In this document: positions 16,664-24,003 of the stretch, one piece after another
Position numbering within the stretch: position 1 is the first letter of the stretch
How the letters are laid out: each line of letters opens with the position of its first letter
Assembly (NCBI GenBank): GCA_965214025.1
Contig: CBDCAW010000002.1
Span: 16,224 to 80,223 of the forward strand
DNA length: 64,000 bases
DNA from: Granulosicoccus sp965214025
GTDB taxonomy: Bacteria; Pseudomonadota; Gammaproteobacteria; Granulosicoccales; Granulosicoccaceae
Reading direction: 5' to 3'
Notes under the pieces: generated by a model
The model's input: the letters and a program-made list of their open reading frames with translations, nothing else
Databases searched by the model: none
Told to the model about the DNA's origin: nothing
Translations under genes and position numbers: made by a program

Positions 16664-17992
16664 ATGAGTGAACAAATCCAGATCGAGGTACGTGACAGCC
16701 TGGCCGACATACCGGCGGTGCAATGGAATGCGCTGGCGCTCGACGGGTATCCGTTCATGCGTCATGAATTTCTTCATGCGCTTGAATCCACCGGTTGCCT
16801 CGGCGACGCCACCGGCTGGTATCCGCGGTATTTCATGCTGTGGATCGAGGGTAACCTGCTCGGCGCCATCGCCACCTATGTGAAGACCAACTCCTACGGT
16901 GAGTTCGTGTTCGACTGGGCCTGGGCCTCGGCGTACGAACGCCATTCGATCGATTATTATCCGAAGCTCATCTGCGCAGCACCGTTCACGCCGGCGACCG
17001 GCCCACGGTTGCTGGTGCACCCGGATCAGTCTTACGACGACCTTGCACCGCTACTCGCGGCGGCCGCACGGCAATTCGCCGATCACGAAGGGTATTCCGG
17101 TGTGCACTGGTTATTTCTGACCGAGCGCGACAACGCGCTGCTGTGCGGCGTGCAAACGAGTGAATTGCAACAGGCCGCTTCCGAGCAGGAAACCAGCAAC
17201 GAAACCGGTAGCCAACCGCAACGGACCGCTTCTGGAAAGAAAACTGGCAGCGGGTCACGGAGCGAAACCGCCCGCTACAGAGAAAGCACCGCGCCTTCGC
17301 CAGCCTCGGACCACATGGCGCGCATCGATTGCCAGTACCACTGGCACAATGCAGGCTTCACATCGTTCGATCATTTTCTGGAACAGTGCACCGCGAAGCG
17401 TCGCAAGACCATCCGCCGGGAACGCCGTCATGTCAGCGATGAGGGGCTCCGCGTGCAGGCGCGCAAGGGGAGCGATCTGTCGACATCCGAGTGGCGCGAG
17501 GTGCACGCCCTGTATGCCTCGACCTACGACCGCAAATGGGGGAACCCGTCTCTGAGCGTCGACTTTTTCCTGACGATCGGCCAAAGCTTCGGCGACCACG
17601 TGCTGATCGTGCTGGTGCATGATGATACGGACGACACACCCGAACGCGCCGTGGCCTGTTCGATCATGTTCATCGGCGAGCACACGCTCTACGGACGCTA
17701 CTGGGGCTGCCGCCGGCAGTACAACAGCTTGCATTTCGAAGCCTGCTACTACCAGGGTATCGAGTACTGCATAGAGCACGGCATCCAGAATTTCGAGCCG
17801 GGCGCACAGGGAGAGCACAAGATCACCCGTGGTTTCGAGCCAACACTCACTCACTCGGCACACTACATCGCGCACCCTCAGTTCCGAGACGCGATTCAAG
17901 GCTACCTGGATCAGGAGACACGGCACGTGGAGCAACGGTGCGCAGGGCTGACCGGCTTGCTGCCGTTCAAGGCGACCATCGAAGCGTCGTAG
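16664..17992 (+). CDS. FemAB/GNAT-like peptidoglycan-associated acyltransferase (DUF482 family)
   Basis: The 442-residue protein matches the PF04339 group of acetyltransferase-fold proteins: an N-terminal domain with ALDGYPFMRHEFLHALE and a C-terminal domain with FDHFLEQCTAKRRKTIRRER, then GRYWGCRRQYNSLHFEACYYQGIEYCIEHG and FEPGAQGEHKI. The biochemical role of the family is not established; a cell-wall amino-acyl transfer role is suggested by fold only. Residues about 165-218 are a Ser/Glu/Thr/Gln-rich insertion not usual for the family. The aat start follows after 6 bp, so the two are likely co-translated. Confidence 0.85.
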   Translation: MSEQIQIEVRDSLADIPAVQWNALALDGYPFMRHEFLHALESTGCLGDATGWYPRYFMLWIEGNLLGAIATYVKTNSYGEFVFDWAWASAYERHSIDYYPKLICAAPFTPATGPRLLVHPDQSYDDLAPLLAAAARQFADHEGYSGVHWLFLTERDNALLCGVQTSELQQAASEQETSNETGSQPQRTASGKKTGSGSRSETARYRESTAPSPASDHMARIDCQYHWHNAGFTSFDHFLEQCTAKRRKTIRRERRHVSDEGLRVQARKGSDLSTSEWREVHALYASTYDRKWGNPSLSVDFFLTIGQSFGDHVLIVLVHDDTDDTPERAVACSIMFIGEHTLYGRYWGCRRQYNSLHFEACYYQGIEYCIEHGIQNFEPGAQGEHKITRGFEPTLTHSAHYIAHPQFRDAIQGYLDQETRHVEQRCAGLTGLLPFKATIEAS

Positions 17993-17998
17993 TTCCTG

Positions 17999-18688
17999 AT
18001 GCCCATTCCGTTTCTTGCACCGAACGATGAGCTGACCCCGTTTCCGGATGTCAGCTCCGCACTTAGCGAACCGAACGGCTTGCTGATGGCAGGCGGCAAC
18101 CTCAGCCCCCGGCGCCTGCAGGCAGCCTACCGACGTGGCATCTTTCCCTGGTATGAAGACGGCGAACCCATTCTATGGTGGTCGCCGGACCCGAGATGCG
18201 TGATATATCCGGATTCCTTCAAGCTCAGCCGAAGCCTTGCGAAAACGATCAGGAACCAGGGCTACGAAGTGACGGAAAACCGTGCGTATCGAGACGTCAT
18301 GCGGCAATGTGCCGCGCCCAGGGCTCGCAGCGCCGGCACCTGGGTAACCGGCGCGATGATCGAAGCCTACTGTAAGCTCAACGACATGGGCCTGGCACAC
18401 TCGGTGGAAGTCTGGCATGGCGATGAGCTGGCAGGCGGGCTCTACGGGATTGCCCTCGGGCGCGTATTCATCGGTGAATCGATGTTCTCCCGCCAGCGAG
18501 ACGCCTCCAAGGTAGCGTTGGCTCACCTGGCCCGCTGCGGCAGGTTCGACCTGATCGACTGCCAGCTCGAGACGACGCATCTGCGCAGCCTCGGAGCAAT
18601 CACGATCAGCCGCGCCCGATACGTGGCCGAGCTCCAGGATCTGTCTGTCGAGGAGTCAATTCGGCCGACCGCCGGCTACCTTCGATGA
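17999..18688 (+). CDS. aat: Leucyl/phenylalanyl-tRNA-protein transferase
   Basis: The 229-residue enzyme adds Leu or Phe to N-terminal Arg/Lys of proteins, marking them for ClpAPS degradation. Hallmarks are FPDVSSALSEPNGLLMAGGNLSPRRLQAAYRRGIFPWY near the start, WWSPDPRCV, and the C-terminal GESMFSRQRDASKVAL and DCQLETTHLRSLGA. Length is normal for the family. It follows the FemAB-like gene by 6 bp. In Pseudomonas the next genes would be the arginyltransferase and infA; here a lectin-like gene follows instead. Confidence 0.96.
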   Translation: MPIPFLAPNDELTPFPDVSSALSEPNGLLMAGGNLSPRRLQAAYRRGIFPWYEDGEPILWWSPDPRCVIYPDSFKLSRSLAKTIRNQGYEVTENRAYRDVMRQCAAPRARSAGTWVTGAMIEAYCKLNDMGLAHSVEVWHGDELAGGLYGIALGRVFIGESMFSRQRDASKVALAHLARCGRFDLIDCQLETTHLRSLGAITISRARYVAELQDLSVEESIRPTAGYLR

Positions 18689-18712
18689 TGCAGACGGGCA
18701 AGGTTGCCTGAC

Positions 18713-19360
18713 ATGGCGAGCTCGTGCATATTCAAGCGCTCGATGGAAACAGCGCGTGGCGCGAAACTGATGCAATCTATTGAAAAGACGATGCGTGACG
18801 GTCTGGCGCTGCTGATTGCGGCGAGCTTCTCCTGGGGGTGTTCGTCGTCGTCCTCCAACGGCGATGATGGTCCGGCCTATCGATTGACGAACACCTTCCT
18901 CGGTCCCGACGCTGCGCTCGTAGCCGGGGCAGAAGCCGCCGAACCGCCGAACGTGCTCGGTTTCGGCGCAGCACAGGACGATGCCCGGCTCCAGTGGGTG
19001 CTCACGCCACTCGACAGCGGCTACTACCGGATCACCAATCGTGCGCTCGGAGGAGCATTGTCGCTCGACATCATCAACGACGCTGACGACGGTGGTTCGA
19101 ACGATCGGCTGACGATGTCCGATACCGCCGAGACCACGGGCCAACGCTGGCTGATCACTCCGCTGAACAACGGCTTCTGCCGATTCACGACCGATTTCCT
19201 GGGGCCCGACATCTCACTCGATGCCGTCATGGACACCGGCATGCCAGCGCAGCCAGTGATGCGGCCCAGTGGTGACTTCTCAGGTCAGTACTGGCAGCTG
19301 AGCGCACCGGGAAGCGCTGCAGACCCCGTGCTGGCAAGCTGCGATGGCGAGCCGGGGTAG
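18713..19360 (+). CDS. Ricin-type beta-trefoil lectin domain protein, likely lipoprotein
   Basis: After a hydrophobic signal-like segment (LALLIAASFSWGC, then a Ser-rich run) the protein carries a beta-trefoil with three QxW-type repeats: LQWVLTPL, QRWLITPL and QYWQLS. Each follows a YRITN/FRFTT-like strand and a LGxxxSLD turn. Such domains bind sugars or act as adhesion modules. The cysteine after the signal could be lipidated, though the preceding Trp makes the lipobox atypical. ATGs at 18713, 18770 and 18791 are possible starts; the later two place the signal peptide near the N-terminus and may be correct. Convergent with thrC. Confidence 0.65.
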   Translation: MASSCIFKRSMETARGAKLMQSIEKTMRDGLALLIAASFSWGCSSSSSNGDDGPAYRLTNTFLGPDAALVAGAEAAEPPNVLGFGAAQDDARLQWVLTPLDSGYYRITNRALGGALSLDIINDADDGGSNDRLTMSDTAETTGQRWLITPLNNGFCRFTTDFLGPDISLDAVMDTGMPAQPVMRPSGDFSGQYWQLSAPGSAADPVLASCDGEPG

Positions 19361-19408
19361 TGATCCTCCGGCTGTTACCGTCGGGTCAGTTTCACGTCAT
19401 CGGCAACA

Positions 19409-20617
19409 TCAGATATGCGCGAGAATCGCAGCCTTCACGGATTCCAGGTCCGCGGTCACGCTCTTGATATCTTCCCGCCCGGCAATGGCCGTGGCGGTAT
19501 CCTTCAGGCCGTGGCCGGTGAGCGTGCAGGTGACCAGGCTGCCCTCACGGATCTTGCCCGAGGCGATGTCACGCAATGCACCGCAGACTGAGACGGCCGA
19601 AGCCGGTTCGCAGAAAACCCCTTCTCGGGTGGCCAGCAATGACTGTGCTTCCAGTAATTCGTCATCAGTGATCTCGTCGAACCAGCCACCGGATTCCTCC
19701 ACGGCGGCAATGGCCAGATCCCAGCTTTGCGGGTTGCCGATGCGGATGGCGGTAGCCAGGGTTTCGGGCTCCGGTACCGGTGCTCCGCGCAGGAAGGGCG
19801 CGGCGCCGGCGGCCTGGTAGCCGACCATGATCGGGCGGGTGCCGGTCATCGGATCATCGAGGTAGGGACATTGGCCGTTGCACAGGGTGCACGAGCCGCA
19901 ATTCTGGCCACAGGCCTCGGAGAAACCGATCCAGTAACCGGAAATGTTGCCGGCATTGCCGACGGGAATGCAGTGATAATCCGGCGCACGGCCCAGTGCT
20001 TCGACGATCTCGAAGGCTGCGGTCTTCTGACCTTGCAAGCGAAAGGGGTTGATGGAATTGACGATTTCTACCGGAGCTTCGCCCGCGACTTCCTTGACCA
20101 GCCGCATGCCATCGTCGAAATTGCCTCTGATCTGCAGTACCACTGCACCGTGCGCGATGGCCTGCGCAAGCTTGCCCGTGGGAATCTTGCCCTCGGGAAT
20201 CAGCACGAAGGCGGTCATGCCGGCCCGCGCGGCATAGGCGGCGGCGGCGGCCGAAGTATTGCCGGTGGATGCGCAGACAATCGCCTTGGCACCCTTCTCG
20301 GCAGCCTTGGTCACGGCCATTGTCATGCCGCGATCCTTGAAGGAGGCCGTAGGGTTCAGCCCCTCGAACTTCACATAGAGTTCGACGCCGCGGCCAACCG
20401 CCTTTTCCAGATTGTGCAGGCGGATGAGTGGGGTATCGCCTTCGTTGAGCGATACCACCGGCGTACCGTCGGCAACGGGCAGACGCTTGCGGTAACGCTC
20501 GATGATGCCGCGATAATGGTTGCCGGCTCCGGCGGTACCGGCTTCATGTGGAGACTCACGGTTCGCGCGGTCGGCGGGGCTCAGGCTCTGGCCCGGATTG
20601 GTCGTTGAATCGGTCAT
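19409..20617 (-). CDS. thrC: Threonine synthase with Cys-rich insertion
   Basis: The 402-residue PLP enzyme converts O-phosphohomoserine to threonine. PLP lysine K94 lies in NPTASFKDRGM, the phosphate-binding glycine turn is PVGNAGNISGYW, and the end of the fold has CEPASAVSVCGAL. Between GYWIGFSEA and RPIMVGYQAAG there is an insertion with five cysteines (236, 240, 243, 246, 250; spacing C-x3-C-x2-C-x2-C-x3-C), resembling a metal or cluster-binding loop, which I have not seen described for this enzyme. The ATG at 20617 fits the family; the frame extends further upstream but there encodes only repeat DNA. It lies downstream of hom. Confidence 0.93.
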   Translation of the reverse strand: MTDSTTNPGQSLSPADRANRESPHEAGTAGAGNHYRGIIERYRKRLPVADGTPVVSLNEGDTPLIRLHNLEKAVGRGVELYVKFEGLNPTASFKDRGMTMAVTKAAEKGAKAIVCASTGNTSAAAAAYAARAGMTAFVLIPEGKIPTGKLAQAIAHGAVVLQIRGNFDDGMRLVKEVAGEAPVEIVNSINPFRLQGQKTAAFEIVEALGRAPDYHCIPVGNAGNISGYWIGFSEACGQNCGSCTLCNGQCPYLDDPMTGTRPIMVGYQAAGAAPFLRGAPVPEPETLATAIRIGNPQSWDLAIAAVEESGGWFDEITDDELLEAQSLLATREGVFCEPASAVSVCGALRDIASGKIREGSLVTCTLTGHGLKDTATAIAGREDIKSVTADLESVKAAILAHI

Positions 20618-20690
20618 TGAAGGTGTGCTGCCTTGATTGAAAGCGTGAGTACTCGGAGAGCTTGGGTGCGCAGGATGCGTGTGCGATACG

Positions 20691-20811
20691 GGCGCCGTGC
20701 AACGGGCGCCGTGCAACGGGCGCCGTGCAAGGGGCCGTGCAGCGGGTACCGTGCAACGAACGTGGTGCAACGGGCACCGTGGACAAGCGCCGTGCCGAAC
20801 GGGTACGGTGC
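20691..20811. repeat. Tandem imperfect ~14-bp repeat array between hom and thrC
   Basis: Units of GGGCGCCGTGCAAC are repeated head to tail, at first perfectly (20691-20730) and then degenerating into GGGTACCGTG and GGGCACCGTG versions to about 20811. The array fills most of the 249-bp gap between hom and thrC and lies within the likely hom-thrC transcript. Confidence 0.75.
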
Positions 20812-20866
20812 GGGCACTATGAGTGAACATTTACGCACGCTGCACGCCGGGTGCCCGTAAGCTCGG

Positions 20867-22252
20867 CTATTCCAGCGTTTCCACCCGGATCATGGAAACT
20901 TTCTCGATGACCGATGCCAGGGCGTCGATCTTCTCGATGGCTTCACGGATGAGACCTTCCCGAACTTGCCGGGTAAGCATGATGATGGGCACGGTTTCAG
21001 CAAGATCACCGGAGCCTCGCTCACTGATGCCCGTTCCGCCCTTCCCAGGTCGGCCCGTGCCCGTAGCGCCTGAATCGCCAGCGTCGGCAGGCTCTTTCTG
21101 TATCAACGCTTCGATACTGATGCCCAGCGAACCGAATATTCCAGCGATGTCGGCGAGTACGCCAGGCTTGTCTTCTGCCTGCAGGCGCAGGAAGTAGGCA
21201 GATTCGAAATCGGCGGGCTCGAACAGGGGAAGATCGGACAGGTCGTGCGGCTGGAAACCGAGGTAGGGCACGCGTTCTTCGGGTTCGGCGGACAGGGAGC
21301 GCACCGCGTCGATGATATCGGCGATGACGGCGGAACCGGTGGCTTCGGCACCGGCGCCCGGACCGTAATACAGTGTAGGCCCCACCGCATTGCCCTTGAC
21401 CAATACCGCATTCATCACGCCATTGACGTTCGCGAGCAAACGGCTTTCGGGTACCAGCGTGGGATGCACGCGCAGCTCCACTCCGCCATCGCGCCGCCGA
21501 GCGACGCCCAGGTGCTTGATGATGTAGCCCAGCTCCTTCGCATAGGCGACGTCTTCGCCGGCCACGCGACTGATGCCTTCTGTGTAAACGCTCTCGAATT
21601 GCAGCGGAATACCGAAGGCAATGGCCGCGAGAATGGCGAGTTTGTGCGCGGCATCGATGCCTTCGACGTCGAAGGTGGGGTCCGCCTCGGCATACCCGAG
21701 TGCCTGGGCTTCAGCCAGCACATCGGCAAACCCGCGCTGCTCCCCGGCCATTTCACTCAAAATGAAGTTGCCGGTACCGTTGATGATACCGGCCAGCCAC
21801 TCGATCTCGTTGGCGGCCAGGCCTTCGCGGATCGCCTTTATCACCGGAATGCCGGCGGCTACGGCGGGTTCGAACCCGACAAACACACCCTTGCGGCGCG
21901 CCGCTTCGAACAGTGTGTTTCCATGCGTGGCAATCAACGCCTTGTTGGCGGTGATCACCGGCTTGCCGGCTTCGATGGCGGCCATCATCAGGCTCATCGC
22001 AGGTTCTTCGCCCCCCATGGCCTCGACCACGATATTCACGGCCGGATCCGCGACGACGGCGGTTGGATCGGTTGTCAGCTGAAGGCCCAGCCCCGTGGCC
22101 TCCGCCTTGGCAAGGTCACGTACCGCAGCCGAGTGGATGACCACTCGCCGACCGATGCGTCGCTCCATGTCGGCCGCATTTCTCGCCAGAATGGTGGCAA
22201 CCCCCTGGCCTACGGTGCCCAGGCCAAGCAATCCGATCTTGACAGGTTTCAT
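20867..22252 (-). CDS. hom: Homoserine dehydrogenase
   Basis: This 461-residue enzyme reduces aspartate semialdehyde to homoserine for threonine and methionine synthesis. It has an N-terminal NAD(P) fold (KIGLLGLGTVGQGVATIL), catalytic region ANKALIATHG, FEPAVAAGIPVI, GIINGTGNFILSEM and ADPTFDVEGIDAAHKLAILA, and a C-terminal ACT domain (about 365-461) for threonine feedback. A Gly/Ser-rich insertion (about 388-418) sits in an ACT loop, unusual for the family. ATG at 22252 starts the Rossmann fold directly; an open frame upstream to 22411 is not expected to be translated. thrC follows on the same strand. Confidence 0.95.
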   Translation of the reverse strand: MKPVKIGLLGLGTVGQGVATILARNAADMERRIGRRVVIHSAAVRDLAKAEATGLGLQLTTDPTAVVADPAVNIVVEAMGGEEPAMSLMMAAIEAGKPVITANKALIATHGNTLFEAARRKGVFVGFEPAVAAGIPVIKAIREGLAANEIEWLAGIINGTGNFILSEMAGEQRGFADVLAEAQALGYAEADPTFDVEGIDAAHKLAILAAIAFGIPLQFESVYTEGISRVAGEDVAYAKELGYIIKHLGVARRRDGGVELRVHPTLVPESRLLANVNGVMNAVLVKGNAVGPTLYYGPGAGAEATGSAVIADIIDAVRSLSAEPEERVPYLGFQPHDLSDLPLFEPADFESAYFLRLQAEDKPGVLADIAGIFGSLGISIEALIQKEPADAGDSGATGTGRPGKGGTGISERGSGDLAETVPIIMLTRQVREGLIREAIEKIDALASVIEKVSMIRVETLE

Positions 22253-22428
22253 CGGAAGTGATTCTTCGCAAGCTTCAACGAAAGGTGATCCTTCAACATG
22301 GTTGCGATGGCGGCATGGGTGAGCGGACGATGTCAGCGGCCGTTGGCCGGGGGCGCTATTATACGAGCGCGGCTGCGGGAATGCTCGGCCACAGCAGCCA
22401 TACCCAACCACGACTCATTCGAAGACCC

Positions 22429-22809
22429 ATGAAATTCACCCTCGAAGACACAGGTCAGAACCTCATCAGCAATTACGGCGAGGGGGTCATCAGTGTCAAC
22501 GGTATCGAGTATCACGGCAGCCTGCTGATCACCCGGGAAACAGTGATCGCTCCGTGGTTCGATGGAGATGTGAAGGAACTGGGCATGGAGGCGTTCGGGC
22601 CACTGCTGACGCTCGACGCGGAAAGCCGCCCTGAAGTGGTCCTGCTGGGCAGCGGCGCCCGGCATGTGTTTCCACCCATGCGTCTGCTCGCCGAGCTGAA
22701 GTCGGCAGGGCTCGCGGTCGAGGTGATGGGTACGCGAGCTGCCTGCCGTACCTACAGCGTGCTGATGAACGAGCACCGCCCGGTCGCGGCGGCGCTGCTG
22801 CCTATCTAG
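22429..22809 (+). CDS. Mth938-like domain-containing protein (DUF498)
   Basis: A 126-residue cytoplasmic protein with the Mth938/DUF498 pattern: NYGEGVISVNGIEYHGSLLI, then a GSGARHVFPP turn, and a closing GTRAACRTYSVLMNEHRPVAAALLPI. Members are widespread small proteins of uncertain function; the human relative is linked to mitochondrial complex I assembly and some bacterial copies sit beside protein-export genes. ATG at 22429 matches the usual N-terminus although the frame is open earlier. It is divergent from hom and convergent with rpoS. Confidence 0.85.
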   Translation: MKFTLEDTGQNLISNYGEGVISVNGIEYHGSLLITRETVIAPWFDGDVKELGMEAFGPLLTLDAESRPEVVLLGSGARHVFPPMRLLAELKSAGLAVEVMGTRAACRTYSVLMNEHRPVAAALLPI

Positions 22810-22882
22810 TGATCCTCACGTCCATGCCCCTGATCTCCGGCACCTCGTGCGTGCGCCCGAGAGCCTGGCAGCCAGAATGCAT

Positions 22883-23872
22883 TCAGGCCATGAAGAGGTC
22901 ATCCGGACCATAGCCACTGCCTTCGAGAATCCGGCGCAGTCGCTTCAGTGCTTCGAGCTGTATCTGGCGTACCCGCTCACGTGTGACGCCAAGCTCCTGA
23001 CCGACCTCCTCCAGAGTGGATTTCTCGTGGCCATGCAGGCCGAACCGGCGCACCAGGACCTCGCGTTGCTTCGACTCCAGCTTCTCCAGCCACACGTTGA
23101 TGTTCGAATGCACCCGCTCGTCCTGCAACGCGACTGACGGATCCACGTTGTTTTCATCCGGAATGATGTCTAGCAAGGCGCGTTCACCATCCTTGCCGAT
23201 CGCGACATCGACCGAGCCAACCCGATCGCGCAGACCGAGCAGACGCAGCACATCGGCCACCGGCCGCTCGGTAAGCGTGGCGATATCATCGGCGGTGGGC
23301 TCACGATCGAGGCTTTGCTGCAAGCGTCGTTCGGCCTTGATGTACACGTTCATCTCCTTGACGACGTGTATCGGCAACCGGATGGTGCGCGTCTGATTCA
23401 TCAGGCCGCGCTCTATGGTCTGGCGAATCCACCAGGTGGCATAGGTCGAGAAACGGAAGCCACGCTCGGGATCGAACTTTTCCACCGAGTGGATGAGGCC
23501 GAGATTGCCTTCCTCGATGAGATCGAGCAAAGCCAGGCCACGGTTCATGTAACGCCGCGCGATCTTGACCACCAGGCGCAGGTTGCACTCGATCATCTTC
23601 TTGCGAGACTTTTCGCAGCCTTTCTGGGCCTTGCGTGTGTAATCCTTTTCTTCGTCGGCGGTGAGCAGGGCCGAGAACTCGATTTCCTTCAGGTACAGGC
23701 GGGTCGCATCCATTTCCTTGCGGGACAGGTCGCGTAGCTTGCTCGGCGCAATCTTCTCCTCGGATTCTGCGAGTTCGACCGTACCTTCTTCAGTCACTTC
23801 AAGCTCGGCCGAGCCGAGTACGGTTCCGACTTCGTCTGCCGGCTTCCAGGTCGTCATAGTGCCACTAGCCAT
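22883..23872 (-). CDS. rpoS: RNA polymerase sigma factor RpoS
   Basis: A 329-residue group-2 sigma-70 factor for stationary phase and general stress. Region 1.2/2 reads DATRLYLKEIEFSALLTADEE, NLRLVVKIARRYMNRGLALLDLIEEGN and FSTYATWWIRQTIERGLM; region 4 reads SKQREVLVRRFGL and VTRERVRQIQLEALKRLRR. Length and the nlpD/pcm/surE neighbours identify RpoS rather than RpoD or RpoH. ATG at 23872 has GGGG eight bases upstream; a GTG three codons earlier is possible. The leader contains two adjacent hairpins, one touching the ribosome site. An rpoS promoter inside nlpD, as in other gammaproteobacteria, is likely but not identified. Confidence 0.95.
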   Translation of the reverse strand: MASGTMTTWKPADEVGTVLGSAELEVTEEGTVELAESEEKIAPSKLRDLSRKEMDATRLYLKEIEFSALLTADEEKDYTRKAQKGCEKSRKKMIECNLRLVVKIARRYMNRGLALLDLIEEGNLGLIHSVEKFDPERGFRFSTYATWWIRQTIERGLMNQTRTIRLPIHVVKEMNVYIKAERRLQQSLDREPTADDIATLTERPVADVLRLLGLRDRVGSVDVAIGKDGERALLDIIPDENNVDPSVALQDERVHSNINVWLEKLESKQREVLVRRFGLHGHEKSTLEEVGQELGVTRERVRQIQLEALKRLRRILEGSGYGPDDLFMA

Positions 23873-23883
23873 ACTGTACACCC

Positions 23884-23932
23884 CAGTAGAACGCTACTGC
23901 GTTCGAGTTGTTTTTTTAAATATTAAAACAAC
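23884..23932 (-). promoter_or_regulatory. Two stem-loops in the rpoS 5' leader
   Basis: On the minus strand a first AT-rich hairpin GTTGTTTT/AAAAACAAC-type stem (23907-23932) is followed by a perfect CAGTAG-CGTT-CTACTG hairpin (23884-23899). The second stem ends directly against the GGGG ribosome-binding run before the rpoS ATG, so folding could limit initiation. This parallels leader control of rpoS in enterics, but the sequence is different and function is inferred. Confidence 0.45.
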
Positions 23933-24003
23933 TTACAGCGCATTGCTAATGCAGAATAACAGTTTAACACTTGTTACCTTTGTGGGAGGCGCGGTTAGCT
24001 CAC

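Noticed and set aside
20691..20811. CRISPR-like array
   Set aside because: Units are 14 bp and contiguous with no spacers; it is a simple tandem repeat.
20618..20830. N-terminal extension of threonine synthase
   Set aside because: The extra 71 codons translate the tandem repeat array into RPLHGAR-type repeats; family alignment and the ATG at 20617 favour the shorter protein.
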